Shown here piece by piece: positions 48,601 through 60,300 of a stretch of 64,000 nt of DNA. This DNA comes from Cymodocea nodosa. Its lineage: Eukaryota > Streptophyta > Magnoliopsida > Alismatales > Cymodoceaceae. The stretch covers positions 6,014,001 to 6,078,000 of the forward strand of contig JAZBRI010000004.1 in assembly GCA_036874045.1 (NCBI GenBank), written 5' to 3'. The translations under genes were made by a program, and so were the position numbers. Each line of letters opens with the position of its first letter. The stretch's first letter is position 1. Under the pieces are notes generated by a model that ran no database searches, was not told the origin of the DNA, and saw only the letters and a program-made list of their open reading frames with translations.

Positions 48601-51600
48601 ACTATACTTTGATTTAGAATACTAGACTATAAAGCATGACCATATAAAAAAAGTTAGCTTTGTAGAAATACAAATACTTAGATAGATGAGTAGTAACACT
48701 ATAAGAGAAGTTAAAAGATGCTTTTATTAGAAATATGATAGGATTTGCAGCAATTGGGAGAGGAGAATTAATTAATGTAGAAGAAATTAAAAGTAGGTAA
48801 AAGCCTAAACTATTTAGGAATTATGAGATAAAATTTAAATTTATGTAATTTAATAAAACATTTGACCATAGTTAGAAATACATAGAAAAAAAGACTCGCA
48901 TGTTTTAACCTCAAGTAGTGGGATTATGACTAGAATTGTTGTTGTATATTTTGAAATCCTTTTTTAACATTATTGGGCTTCCTCTATCTCTAGAGATATG
49001 ATGGGTTTATGTTGATGCAAACACATTTACTTCAAGGAGTCATACAAACTAATTCTACAATCTTGTGGTAATAATTATGCAACAAGACTAGAGTTGATTA
49101 GGACCTCAATATTTTCATCAAAAAGATATCTACGCATAGCTTACTAGAAGTGTCTAAGAAAGAAGTATTTTTAGGCTTAAACTGCAATATGCAATACTAT
49201 TCCAAGGACTTAAAGTTTTACCATATGAGTAATTGTAAATAACTGAGATTACAAGACTCCAATTGTTCATGGCAACATTTCTGAAAATGGTGCACTAGCA
49301 CATGCCTAGCAGATTATTGATATTAAAGGGTGCATCTGGGAATGATATTTAGCTCCAATATTCTTGACAGAATCCATTTCAATGCTGCTGCTTCTTTCTC
49401 TTAATTCTTCAAGCCATTTCTCTCACAATTCTCCTCTCTCCCAATTTTATGTAAATCTTATAAAGTATTCTTGGAAAGAGAATTATCATGGAAACAAATT
49501 CCAATAAGAATTTGAAGTAGAATTTGAGTTATAAAATGCACTGTAAGGTGAGACACTAATGTCAGATTTAGAAAAAAACAGAGTCAACTGATATCATGCT
49601 GGCCTTCCCTATGAAGTGATCAGAATATGCATTTCCTTTCTCTTTATATCATGTTTTTATTTATTGTAGTATAGAAAAGTGGAAAGCTGAATTGCAAGTA
49701 AATAAGATCAAAAGCATTTTGTGCAAATATTACCTGATGTAATTCCATAAGTTCTTGGAGACAGTTGCTAAGGAGAATGTTCTTTATGCAAGCCTTCCCT
49801 GTACATAGTTTAATGGACCCATCTTACGATTTCACCCAATGATAGAACAAAAAATGGAAAATTTTCATTCTCTTTTTCTTAAGCACAATAAAAAAATGAA
49901 GACCACATGCATAGATGGATGGATGGAAACGGAGAGAGAGTCTCACAGTGTCAAGCAAAGTTGATGTGGAAAATATGAAATTCCTATATCAAACAGGTAG
50001 AATGAGCATGTCTAAGAAAAACCAGCCAAGAGATTGATAGGTTAAGGGCTTACATACACAACAAAAAACAAAAGGATGGGTTATTAGGCACAGCAGATAG
50101 AATTCATCTTAACTAGAGAAAAAAATTTATTAGTGTCATGGAGTTTATATTACTTCTATACTAAAACTGTGGCATCATTGTCTTAAAAGCATGGCAGTTA
50201 AGTCTTAACCTCTTCTGTGAGGATCACAAAAGAAAAAGAATTTGTGCGCAGCTATTCGACAATACATTTGAACAAATGCAGCAGGCATATCACGAAGTTG
50301 TGCAAGATTAGGTATAAGGCCTCGTATATAGGCCTCCATTTCCTACAAATTTAAGAGGAAACTGTTAGAACACCTTATCAAAGAGAAAAACACCATCTTT
50401 TACAGGTATGAGAAATTGAAATTGTAGGTAAAACGAAAAAGAAAGGAAGCTGATTAGCAAATCCAGTTTGATTGAATTTGGTTCATTTACACTCAATCAT
50501 TACATAATGGTAACAAATATTAGATATTCAAAGAAGCACAACATGAGGTTGAAGGAAGCCATCGGTGTCCTCATCCAGTTCACTCATGTCAATCCTTGCT
50601 TGAGTAAGAGAGACCTGAATTGATACACAGAATGAGTTAGTCTTGATCCAGGTTATAAATCAGAAAGTACTTAATGGAAGAAGATGGAAAGAGAGAAGCA
50701 AGTACTTGATGGTGGTGAATGCCACTAAATAAGTAAAGAAGAAAAAATCCATAGAGTAATGTATTCTTTGGAGATATTTCACAAACAAAATGCACATAGA
50801 TGGATAAAAACACTAAACAAATGTAAATGGGGAATAAACTGTTCACAGCTATATATCATAATGCAACCATAATCATGATTATAAAGGAAAAAATATTCTA
50901 AAGATTTAATTAAAAGCAGTAGATTAGGATCTTTATTTATTCATTATCTTTAGAAAATTGACATGAAATTTAGTCATGGACCAGATCAACATGCGCTCTA
51001 AAAATTCCACATATAACACAAATATTTAAGATTAAGGTAAAAAAGAAAAGAAAAACATATGAGACAGAAAGAGTAGAAAAGGGGAAGGAACATGTGAGAA
51101 AAAAAAGTGTGGAAGAATGGGAAGGACATAAGTGGAGGAGGAGAGAGAGATAATGAAGAGAAAGTGAAAAAAAAGGAAAATCAAAGAATATGTGAAAGAG
51201 AATGTCATTTACATGGAATATTTCATCTACATTTTACTTGTCTTAGGTAATAAAAGAACAATCTAATGAATGAGCATACCGTTCGCATGACATACAGATA
51301 AAATGGTAAAATTGCTATCCTCCCCGATTCATCTTTCTCGAACTTCATAAAATTTGAAGGACTGAAAAATTTACGGCATTTTGGGCCAATTTGCTCAGCA
51401 CACACAGATGCTATATGGCAAAAGTCTTCATAGTTCATCTGCAACAGAAACAACTTATAGATGCCAACACAAAAACCTTCTTACAGTTTACAAGATTTTA
51501 AGAAAAAAGGGAAATGAATATTTGGAATATTTTAGCTTGACTTTATAGACTATTATTTTTCTCACTCTTACCTAGTTTTCCTTGTGAACATGAAAACAAA

Positions 51601-53677
51601 AACAATCCAAAGAATGGACATTGGGGTTTTCCCATCCAAGCTCAAGCATGTGACAATGACTAACTGGCAACACTGCAAGCTCTCCAACAAAAAATTTGAC
51701 ATTTTTTGACTCAAAATTAAGGGGATTTTCTTCAAATATAATTTTAAATTTCTTCAATTAAAAAGTTTTCTTGCAAAAGTTAAAATTAAATATTTATAAA
51801 ATGACTTCACTTATAACTCATCCTCACCCACATGGGCCACATCCTCATACCAGATAGAGGAAAATAATGGCATGTAGTGCATGCCTTACTTTCAAATGGA
51901 TATGTCCACCAACATATGTAAAGATATTTGGAGAGAAAGGGAAGAATTTTGAGAGACCAGACATATGAATACAATAAGAAAATGCACACCTTTTCAGCAC
52001 CAGTTGCGTCATCAATGACACAATTCTCTCTCAAACATACCCACATGGCATCTAGATCATCAGCATTCAGCAAAAGATCTGATTGTTTCTGCACCAATAA
52101 TGATACAATCAACTTCTAAACAATGTATGGCAATTGTTGCAATTATTAAAAAAAATCAGAGGTAGGAAGAAAACATATAACACATCAGGAACTTTTGAGA
52201 TTGTGTGATAGAAATTAAGGACGTTATAATGTATAAAGAAATAATTTCATATCCAAAATTCAAGAAGTCAAGGAGTATTATATGACATGAATGTAGAATT
52301 TTTTATGACCTCCTGTGATTTTTTCAATAATAGTGGCATAGTGCAAATAGAACCATCATAATCAAGTATACATTTAGTAGGAGAAAAGCAGAGGACAACA
52401 AAAATCTGCATATCATACCTTTAGGAAACGATATTTTGCCAACCTCTGCACCCGATGGCTTATTGATCCTTCTTCTGGCTTCTGAAGAAGAAATGTAAGG
52501 TAGAGAAATAAGTGGAGAACAAGAAAAAAATTTCAAATGTTCGATATAAAAAAAAGAGCAATCAAGTTCAAATAAAAAGGCATGGATAATAAAAACATGT
52601 AAGAATCCAATAATTCGTAACTGTTGGAAAGAAAACAAGGAGACCCAAATCTATGTTTTATGCCATGACAAGGTAAAGGAAACACCAACGAATCTTTGGT
52701 TCCTAAAACAACTTCTTGTGTTTAGAAAATGTGAACAGACAAGCATAACTACCAACAACAGATGAAAGACAAAGAAATTGACATAGGGTACTTGCCTTTT
52801 TGTAAAAACTGGGAATTTTACCAGCTTCAGCATTCTTCTGTTGTTTCTCTTTGAAAATCTCGAGCAAGAGTCTCTTTGTTTCAAGCTCTGCAGATGCAAA
52901 CAGTAAAAGAAGTAATTAAAACCATTTCCCGATGGTCCTAAAACAACTATGTTATATAATGCAAGATATCACTTCTAACAAATAGTTCTAATGCTCTCAT
53001 ATCATCCCAGAAATGGCCATCTTGTTTCCTCAAATCCAAAACCCTGCTGATATCTTGTGACCATTGATAAATAATCCCCATGTAGGCCTCTATAATGGTG
53101 GAAATGCTGAAAATAATAGTGCCTTTGAGGTATGATGCCTCAGAAGACACCGCATGAACAATGCAGAGAAAATGCAGTGTAATTTTTTCCATATGTATTG
53201 TATGCCATCGAAACTAAGTCTCCTTTCCAAATTCCTAGTTAAGGCGTGCTACGATGGATATCTATGTCGACATGAAGCAAATAATGACAACAAAAAAACT
53301 GTTTTTTTAGGCATTCACCATCGAGTCCTGAGATGGTTGTGCTTGAATTACAAGATGCGATAAGTATTCTATGTGTTACAAACACAAGGTGTGTTCTACC
53401 ATGCACATGGACATTACTGTACCGATCCGGCTGGCTTTCAATCATCAGTCAAAATCGCCGAATGCTACCACTGACAAGAAGGAAACTAAACTAAAATCTC
53501 ATCGGTATGGGTACAGCAAAAATCGAGAAACTGACCCATAAGAGCTTCGGAGCCAAGGCCGGCGCCGGATCCGATGAACCTCCGGAGGTTCCGCACCCAT
53601 GGCATGGAGGCTGCCGGCGGTATCTTCTTCTGGGCCTGGTCATGCCCACCTTCCCCGTCACTGGATCCACCGTGCAT
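45678..53677 (-). CDS. TON2: PP2A B''-type regulatory subunit TON2/FASS (12 exons)
   Basis: Exons on the minus strand: 53677-53536, 52887-52796, 52481-52419, 52088-51990, 51438-51280, 50614-50543, 50342-50210, 49798-49734, 48190-48115, 47302-47201, 46634-46442 and 45915-45678 (TGA). The product is 477 aa; Arabidopsis TON2 has 480. TON2 brings PP2A to the TTP complex (with TON1 and TRM proteins), which builds the preprophase band and orders cortical microtubules. Family blocks run the whole length: SMPWVRNLRRFIGSGAGLG, KQSDLLLNADDLDAMWVCL, MNYEDFCHIASVCAEQIGP, EF-hand-like loops DEDTDG (199-204) and DKDMNG (307-312), DFVLALENKDTPEG and ending ENLLQEEEEPEEE. The ATG giving MHGGSSDGEGG was chosen because it aligns with the Arabidopsis start; an in-frame ATG lies 66 bases upstream (53743). 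Intron 2 is GC-AG. Intron 8 holds LINE copy f. Confidence 0.97.
48270..48955 (+). mobile_element. RTE-clade LINE, 3' fragment (copy f)
   Basis: In intron 8 of TON2, antisense to the gene. It aligns with the last part of copy b: GAGAGACATTTAGAATTCAAAGG (near 48300), then AGATTCATAAAAGTAAAGTTTTTAAATACTTAG, then the tail with ATTAATTAATGTAGAAG, TTTATGTAATTTAAT and TAGTGGGATTATGA, ending TTGTTGTTGTA near 48948. It covers the C-terminal end of the RT frame and is broken. Confidence 0.82.
52482..52795 (-). other. GC-AG intron of TON2
   Basis: On the minus strand the exon ends TACAAAAAG (YKK) and the intron opens GCAAGTACC; it closes TTCTTCAG before AAGCCAGAAGAAGG (KPEEG). Reading YKK|KPEEG matches TON2 exactly, and no GT donor keeps the protein. 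The donor context AG|GCAAGT is the usual strong form of GC donors. Confidence 0.88.
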
Positions 53678-54200
53678 TTCTCCAAAACCCTTGTCCTCCC
53701 TCCCCTGGGGCCGGCGAGCGGATCCGTGGGAGGACGTGGACAATTTTCACCGGAAAAGAAGAAGAACACGAACGAGCCGAGAATGGGGCCACGACGGAAA
53801 GCATCCCAGACCCAGAGTCTCGTTATATAATGATTCACCGTAAGGAAGACTAATAATGCAAATTGTCCGTTTCGTACGTCCTTCTCTCAAATTCAACAAC
53901 CGTAAGGTATGAATCTGTAAAAATACCATTATTGTTTTATCGTGGTAATTAACATCTTTTATGTTTATTTTCCAATACACAAACCATTGAATATTATTTA
54001 TTACCGTCTTTATTAATTTACCTACGTACATTTATTTCAACTATAAAGGCCACGGTCTACGGTAACGGATTCCTCCCACGGATCGATCAGCTCGTCGTCC
54101 GCCGCCGTCGCCGTCGCCTTCCGAAACCACTCACCACTCTCTTCTCCTTATCATCGGCGGCTTCCACAAATCGCCGCTCCGTCCTCTCTTCTTCTCTCCA
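53678..54200. promoter_or_regulatory. Bidirectional promoter, TON2 and Ras-group LRR gene
   Basis: Only 523 bases separate the two start codons. TTATATAA (53823-53830) lies about 150 bases before the TON2 ATG; CTATAAAGG (54041-54049) lies about 155 bases before the LRR gene ATG. The two TATA-like boxes are about 215 bases apart and would fire in opposite directions. The first 140 bases on each side are GC- or CT-rich, as plant 5' UTRs are; the stretch between the boxes is AT-rich. Confidence 0.65.
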
Positions 54201-56581
54201 ATGGATCCAAACCCTAAGAATTTCCCCCTCGTGTCCTACGTCCTCACCCGTCTCAACTCCATTCGAAGCCCAAGCCCCAATCCTTCGTTCGACATCGAGC
54301 AACCCAGGTCGCCGTCCCCATGTCCCCCCGACCACGTCGAGCTGATGGAGCGGATGCCCCACCTTAACAGTCCCGAGCTCCTGGCCTCCATGTCGTCTGC
54401 CGTGTCCGACGTCGCACAGACCCGCTCCGTCCTCCGCGCGCTCGGCGACCGCCCCGAGCACGAGTCCGTCGACTTCGCCCGGGCGAGGATGGCTGAAGTC
54501 GACGCCGAGCTGTCGAGGGAGCTGCAGGATCTGGTGACGAGCCCCCGTCCCGAGGGGATGGAGGTTGGAGAATGGAGGGCCGCGATGGCAGAGAGGGAGG
54601 CGGGATTGAGGAGGAAGGCCGAGAGGGAGAAGCAAGGGCTGAAGGCCGTTGTGAGTTTGGATGAGATGCACGAGGCGTACGAGGTGCTGTTGAAGCAGGC
54701 CGAGGAGAGGTTGGTGGGGATCTATGGGGAGAGGGCCATGGGGGAAGATGGCCAGCAGGAGGAGGACATGATGAACGAGGAGGTTGTGAAGGTACTAAGG
54801 GACGCCACGGCCGGCAACATGACGATCGTCGATCTATCCGGCAAAAGGCTTAGGATCCTGCCCGAGGACTTTGGGAAGCTCCACGGTCTGGTGGTTCTCA
54901 ATCTTTCTGGCAGCCAACTTGAGGTTCTTCCCTTCTCGCCCCTCTTCTCCTTGATTCAGTCCTACAGATTCTGTTGCAAAATGCGTTTACAACTGTTATA
55001 ATTGAAAAACATGCGTCTTCTTGATCGATGCAGAATTTGTTTGCTGTCTGGAAAATTTGTTTGACGTAAAATCTTGATATTTTACTTTGATAGATGAGTG
55101 GTGGTATAGACTAAAAAAAAAATGATTTTATTAGAAATAGAGTAGGGTTTAGGGTTTAGAGAATGTCGACTAGGGTGGTTTAGTCATATCACTGGGAGAC
55201 CAAATACATGAAAGAAAAAGATTCATGTAACCAAACTTTTAATCATGAACTAATTGAATTTAACATTCAAGTTAATTGTGTATTTTTTCTTTTAGTACCA
55301 TATAGGTGGAAAGAGTATTCTTCGCAATGTATAACAACAACAACATATAGTATCATGAATATAATATATTTTTTTGATTAGCCTTGTTTATATTATGGCC
55401 CATCCTAAATTTTCTGGATCTGCCTTTGCACCCAAGTCTCATTTTACACCACCACCATAATTTAGACACAGATTACCGGCCAAATGTGTATTTTATAAGG
55501 GTACTTGAACTGTCGTTCTGTAGGAATCGAAATATCTTTAGAAGAGTTGTTTTACCGGTATACACCCAATTAAGAAGAAAAGAAAACCATCAGGGTTTGC
55601 CACGCCAAATGCGTATACCTTGCAGTTTATGCGCTATATTCGTGAAAATTACGTATTAAACTGTATCGTGACTTTACATTGATGTAATAGATGATTCCTG
55701 ATTCAATAGCGGGCTTAGGAAAGCTGGAGGAGCTTCGTCTCTCTTCAAACCGGCTGGCATTCCTCCCTGATTCCATTGGGCTCCTTCTCAATCTGAAGGC
55801 ACTTGATGTGTCTGGAAACAAACTTAAGAAGCTTCCGGATAGTATTTCACATTGCAGGTAAGAGTTTGGTATGCAGTCTGAATCTTATTATTTAGGGTTG
55901 GCATCATTTAATTTGTATCATGAATACAGGTCTCTGATCGAACTGAATGTAAGCTACAATGAGCTGTCTTATTTACCGACAAATATGGGGCTTGAGTTGG
56001 TGAACCTACAAAAGCTCATGGTTCACCTCAACAAGCTCCGATCTCTTCCGACGTCAATTTGTGCAATGAGGTCCTTGCGTCATCTGGATGCCCATTTCAA
56101 TGAGCTTCATGGCCTGCCGCATGCAATTGGGAAATTGATGGATCTTGAGATCCTCGACGTGAGCAGCAACTTCTCTGATTTGACGGAACTTCCAGAAACG
56201 TTTGGTGATCTAATCAACCTCAGGGAACTTGATCTCAGTAACAACCAGATTCATGCACTTCCCAACACATTCGGTCGGCTGGTGAGTTTGATCAAGCTGA
56301 AGCTAGACGGGAACCCTATTGTAATTCCCCCAGCGGAGGTGGTGGCTAAGGGGGTCCAAGCTGTGAAGGAACACATGGCCAATAGATTGGCCGCGATCGT
56401 AGAAGAAGAAGAGCAAAAGCGTGCAGCAGAAGCAGAGGCCGCCGAATCTGGCACTGGTTGGCTGACTCGCAGCACCTCGTGGCTAAGCGATTGGGTCACT
56501 GGGGTTTCTGGCACTGTTTCAGATTACGTGGGAGCTGGTCAGAAGCCCAACAGAGATCCGATTCTCGATCAGCAACTGTGA
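54201..56581 (+). CDS. Plant intracellular Ras-group-related LRR protein (PIRL1/9 type), 3 exons
   Basis: Exons 54201-54923, 55691-55857 and 55930-56581 (TGA) give 513 aa. The N-terminal part (1-205) is Pro/Ser-rich and then helical with many Glu/Arg, containing [21 protein letters not shown]. From about residue 209 a run of roughly ten 23-residue LRRs begins with [42 protein letters not shown] and [19 protein letters not shown] are typical of the SHOC2/Ras-group class. The tail has [10 protein letters not shown]-like [28 protein letters not shown] and no membrane segment. In Arabidopsis PIRL1 and PIRL9 are redundantly needed for pollen development. Which PIRL this is cannot be settled by eye. 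The first exon is much more GC-rich than the others. Intron 1 carries LINE copy g. Confidence 0.94.
55085..55350 (+). mobile_element. RTE-clade LINE, short 3' tail fragment (copy g)
   Basis: Contains ATGATTTTATTAGAAATAG, a GGTTTAGTCATATC motif shared with copy b (near 7990), AAAGATTCATGTAACC and an AACAACAACA run. It lies in intron 1 of the LRR gene. Shorter and more decayed than copy f. Confidence 0.55.
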
Positions 56582-57332
56582 GTGAAGATGAAGATGCATG
56601 GCCCAGTCAACACGGATTATTACACTTGTACAGACAGTTAGGGGTTGGAAGCTTGTTCATATCTTGCCAACTTCCGTCCCGATTCTCTGTCGGGTCCTTC
56701 GTTCCATTCAGTCCTTTTGAATTTCGGGACACAAGTCAAGCTTCTGGCAAACACATGTTCGTCTCATTTTTAATAAATGGTCGGTTCTATTCTGCTTCTT
56801 ACACGTTTGTATATAATACATAAGCGCCTTCGTAGGACGCTTTGAAGTGAATCCCCCTGTTGGATTTCAGCGATCGGAAACTATTCCATCAAAATTTCCC
56901 CGACGGTCGTCGGTGTCCCATGATTTTTTCTTTGATTACGCTTTGTTGCTATCGTTATTATTACTTTTCATGTTATCAACTATTTTCATGTTTACTCATT
57001 TAATTAAGATGCCCCTGGAGTTTTCGACATATATAAATATCATCCTGACCTCGATACAAGAGAAGGAGGTTAGGATTTCCTCTTGCTTAATCATCGAAGG
57101 GGAAAACCTCTAGATATACAAATTAGTTGAAAGCCGAAAAGATACATACGTACGTTCGGTGACTGACTAACACTCCTAAATGCTTATATATATATATATA
57201 TATATATATATGCTTATTTTATACTTCTAAAGATAACACTTCTATTGTACCAGTTCCATCATCATCATCATCATCATCATCGTCATCATGCCCTCTGCCT
57301 GGCTGGCATCTTAAGATTACTTACTAACACTG
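56582..57332. other. Convergent region, LRR gene and HAK transporter, with microsatellites
   Basis: Two 3' UTRs face each other. An (AT)n run lies at about 57185-57212 and an (ATC)n run of about nine units at about 57256-57291, with one CGTC interruption. No further gene seen. Confidence 0.6.
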
Positions 57333-60300
57333 CTACACGTAATATATCATGCCCACCTCAATGAGGCTGACGTGTGGAATATTCAAGGAAACTGCCGGAC
57401 CTCGGCAGTTCTTACGGAGGAAAGAGTAGGCCACGTCAATCACAAACTTCTTCAAAAATGACGATGTTTTTCTTGCCTTTATGTACGAGTGACCAAGCAC
57501 GTATGTGACCCCTGCATGCTTGGCTTCTACCAGAGAACTCAACTCTTCCCTCACTTGGTCGTCCAAAACTTGCGTTGCCTCGGGTAGTTCAAATCGCACC
57601 CTCCGCCTTCTCGCCCAGCTGGGTGACTCCTGCTCGTACAGCGACTGCAAGCTCTGCAATGTTTCCGACTTGCTGCTCCTGATGCTAACGATACTCTCAG
57701 TCTCATCGGCATTCCTCGTCACCAGCCTGGGCCTGCTCCCAAACGATCCTGAAGTACGTATCACCGCCATTCTTCCATCAAAAGCTGATGCCTCCCCACT
57801 TCCTCCCGAAGTTGCTTCCTCGGCTTCCATCTGAATGAACTCTGCAATGCTCATCACCAGCTGATTTTCAAAGTCATCATCGTCCTTCTTTACGTCCTTG
57901 TATCCATATCTAATAATGCACCTGTACATCTGATATGATCTAGGCCCAATTCTTCCTACGAGATATCGTTCTTCAAGAGGGACGAATGGAACAGGAACCG
58001 ACTTCACACAGACAAAAACAAGCACCTCATGAAAAGCTGGCAGGTTGGTAACAAAGTGGGAGAAGATTGCAGGAACTCCAGTAACTAGCTCTGTGTAGAT
58101 AAGACCGATCCCGGGGATACGAACAATTCCAAGGCTAGGTCCCAATGAGAGAATCCACTTCATTGAGACCTTATTTTGGAGGTCAAATTGATATTTCCGG
58201 CGTGTACCATAATGCCAAACATACATGATAATCGTGAAGATGAGTGACAAGATGATAGGTACCCATCCTCCTTGTGGAACTTTCATGAGGGAAGATGACA
58301 AGTAAATGACATCGATCACTCCAAAAAATAGGAGAAACAAGAGAGAAAAACCAATGTTTTTCTGCCATACAAAAAAGATGACCAATGCCATCAGCCATGT
58401 TGTAACAAACATCACCGTTATGTATGCAATGCCTGCACAATAAAGCACATTTATTAAGAACTAAGGAACGCCATGGTGAGTGAGATAGTTGACATAACAT
58501 TAAGACAAAGGTATGCATGTGTAGGCAAGTCACCCAAGACAGATCCCTTAGTCAACAAACTTGCAAGTGACATCAAGAAGATTTACCGTAAGCATTTCCA
58601 ATGAGCCTCGTATCACGAAAACCAATTGTAACTGCTAAACAGAGAACCATAAGTATCCAGTTTATTTCCGGGATGTAGATTCGACCATAAATCCATCTTG
58701 ATGTGTGCACAATCTTAACACGTGGAAAACAACCCAAAGCATGGCATTGTTTCACAATCGAAAAAGTAGCAGAGATAACAGCCTGGCTTGCAACAATTGC
58801 TGCAAGAGTTGCAACCACAAAAACAGGCCAGAAAACAGACTCTGTAGAAAATGAAGTAAACATTACCACATAAACAACAAAATAAAAAAACACTTGCAGC
58901 GATTTTATGGAAGCTTGAAAAGTTTTGCGATTACCTGGAATGGAAGCATAAAAGCTTGTGGGAAAATCAATTAAATTTTTAGATAGGAATGCGGCCTGCC
59001 CCATGTATTGAAGTACCAGACAAGGGTAAATAACACCAACAAATGCAATCTGCACGTAAAAATGTCATCTAAAAGCTTCTAATTTTGACTATAAAATACT
59101 TACTGGTGATATGATGGAAATTACATCTAAATCTGCAACAAACCTTTTCTAGAACTACAGGTCCAAGAAATGACAGCACCTTGGAAATTAAATTTGATAT
59201 GAAAGTAATAACAAACATAAAAATAAAAAAAACAAATATAGAAATTAAACAACTAAATTGATTGACTCAAGCAGTAACCATTTTATACTGTAATAGTTGA
59301 AGGTTTTAGTGGGGTTTTCTTGACCAAACAAGGGAATCTTATTGACAGCCATATAGCTTCCACCTTAAGGGGAGATTAATGCCTGGCAGAATTCAACCAT
59401 GGGAAAGGAAAGTGGCTAAATTCTGGTAATCCAAACATTAGTGTGTACCAGAAATGAGGGAAAGGAATATTAAAAATTCTGACTGTATAAAAGGTGTGAT
59501 TTTCCATTCTGTCTCTTGCTTTCCCATTACCTAGGGTTCGAAAATTGCCCTTTCTGTCTCTTGATCAAACACAATAGTTCCTTTTCACCTCTCACCTGAA
59601 TGCAGCAGCTCGCCTAATTGCTTTTGTTGTTCACCCTCGATAGTAGGTTGCTCAACGCATAGGCAATGATTTCCGATTTCCGCCATCGTGCGTTTTTGCC
59701 TCTTCCCTAGCCTCACAATGTCAACAACCAGGAAGCTTTTGAGGCAGAGCAACAACAACAGGCTACAGAAGCATGCACCCTCGTCCATCAAGATCGCAAC
59801 TCCCATGGCCAACTACATCTTGGAGTGGAAGATGGTGATTCCCCTCTTGTCACCCTTGGACCTGACGATGGAGATTGGGCAGTGGGAGGAGGATGAGGGA
59901 GAAGAGCAGAAGGGGAACGTCGTGGTATGTCTAGCTCGCTCTTCATCTTCTTCTAAAGAAGGTAGCTCAATTTCACTACTTGTAGACATTTGTGAAGGCA
60001 AGGGAAGGGAAGATCAATTTGGTGTCCATGGCTTCGATTTGGCAGACAATTAGCAAACTCCACTGAAGAAGACAAAGAAGGTAGAGGAGAAAAAAAAGAA
60101 AAATAAAAAGAAGAAAAGAAAAGAAAAAACTTTTTTTTGCTAGAGAGGAAGAAAAGAAAATATAAAAATAAAGAAACTAAATAAAATAAAGAGGAACAAG
60201 ATAAACCAATAAGTGAAATGAATAAAAGAAAATGAATAGAATGAATAAAAAAGTAAATAAAAATATTATAAATGAATGATTAAATAAAGAAAATAAAATA

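Noticed and set aside
53507-53853. Several plus-strand frames opposite TON2 exon 1
   Set aside because: Shadows of the GC-rich exon; the minus strand carries SMPWVRNLRRFIGSG of TON2.
54087-54671. 194-codon minus-strand frame opposite the LRR gene
   Set aside because: Antisense shadow of the GC-rich first exon. The plus strand matches the PIRL family.
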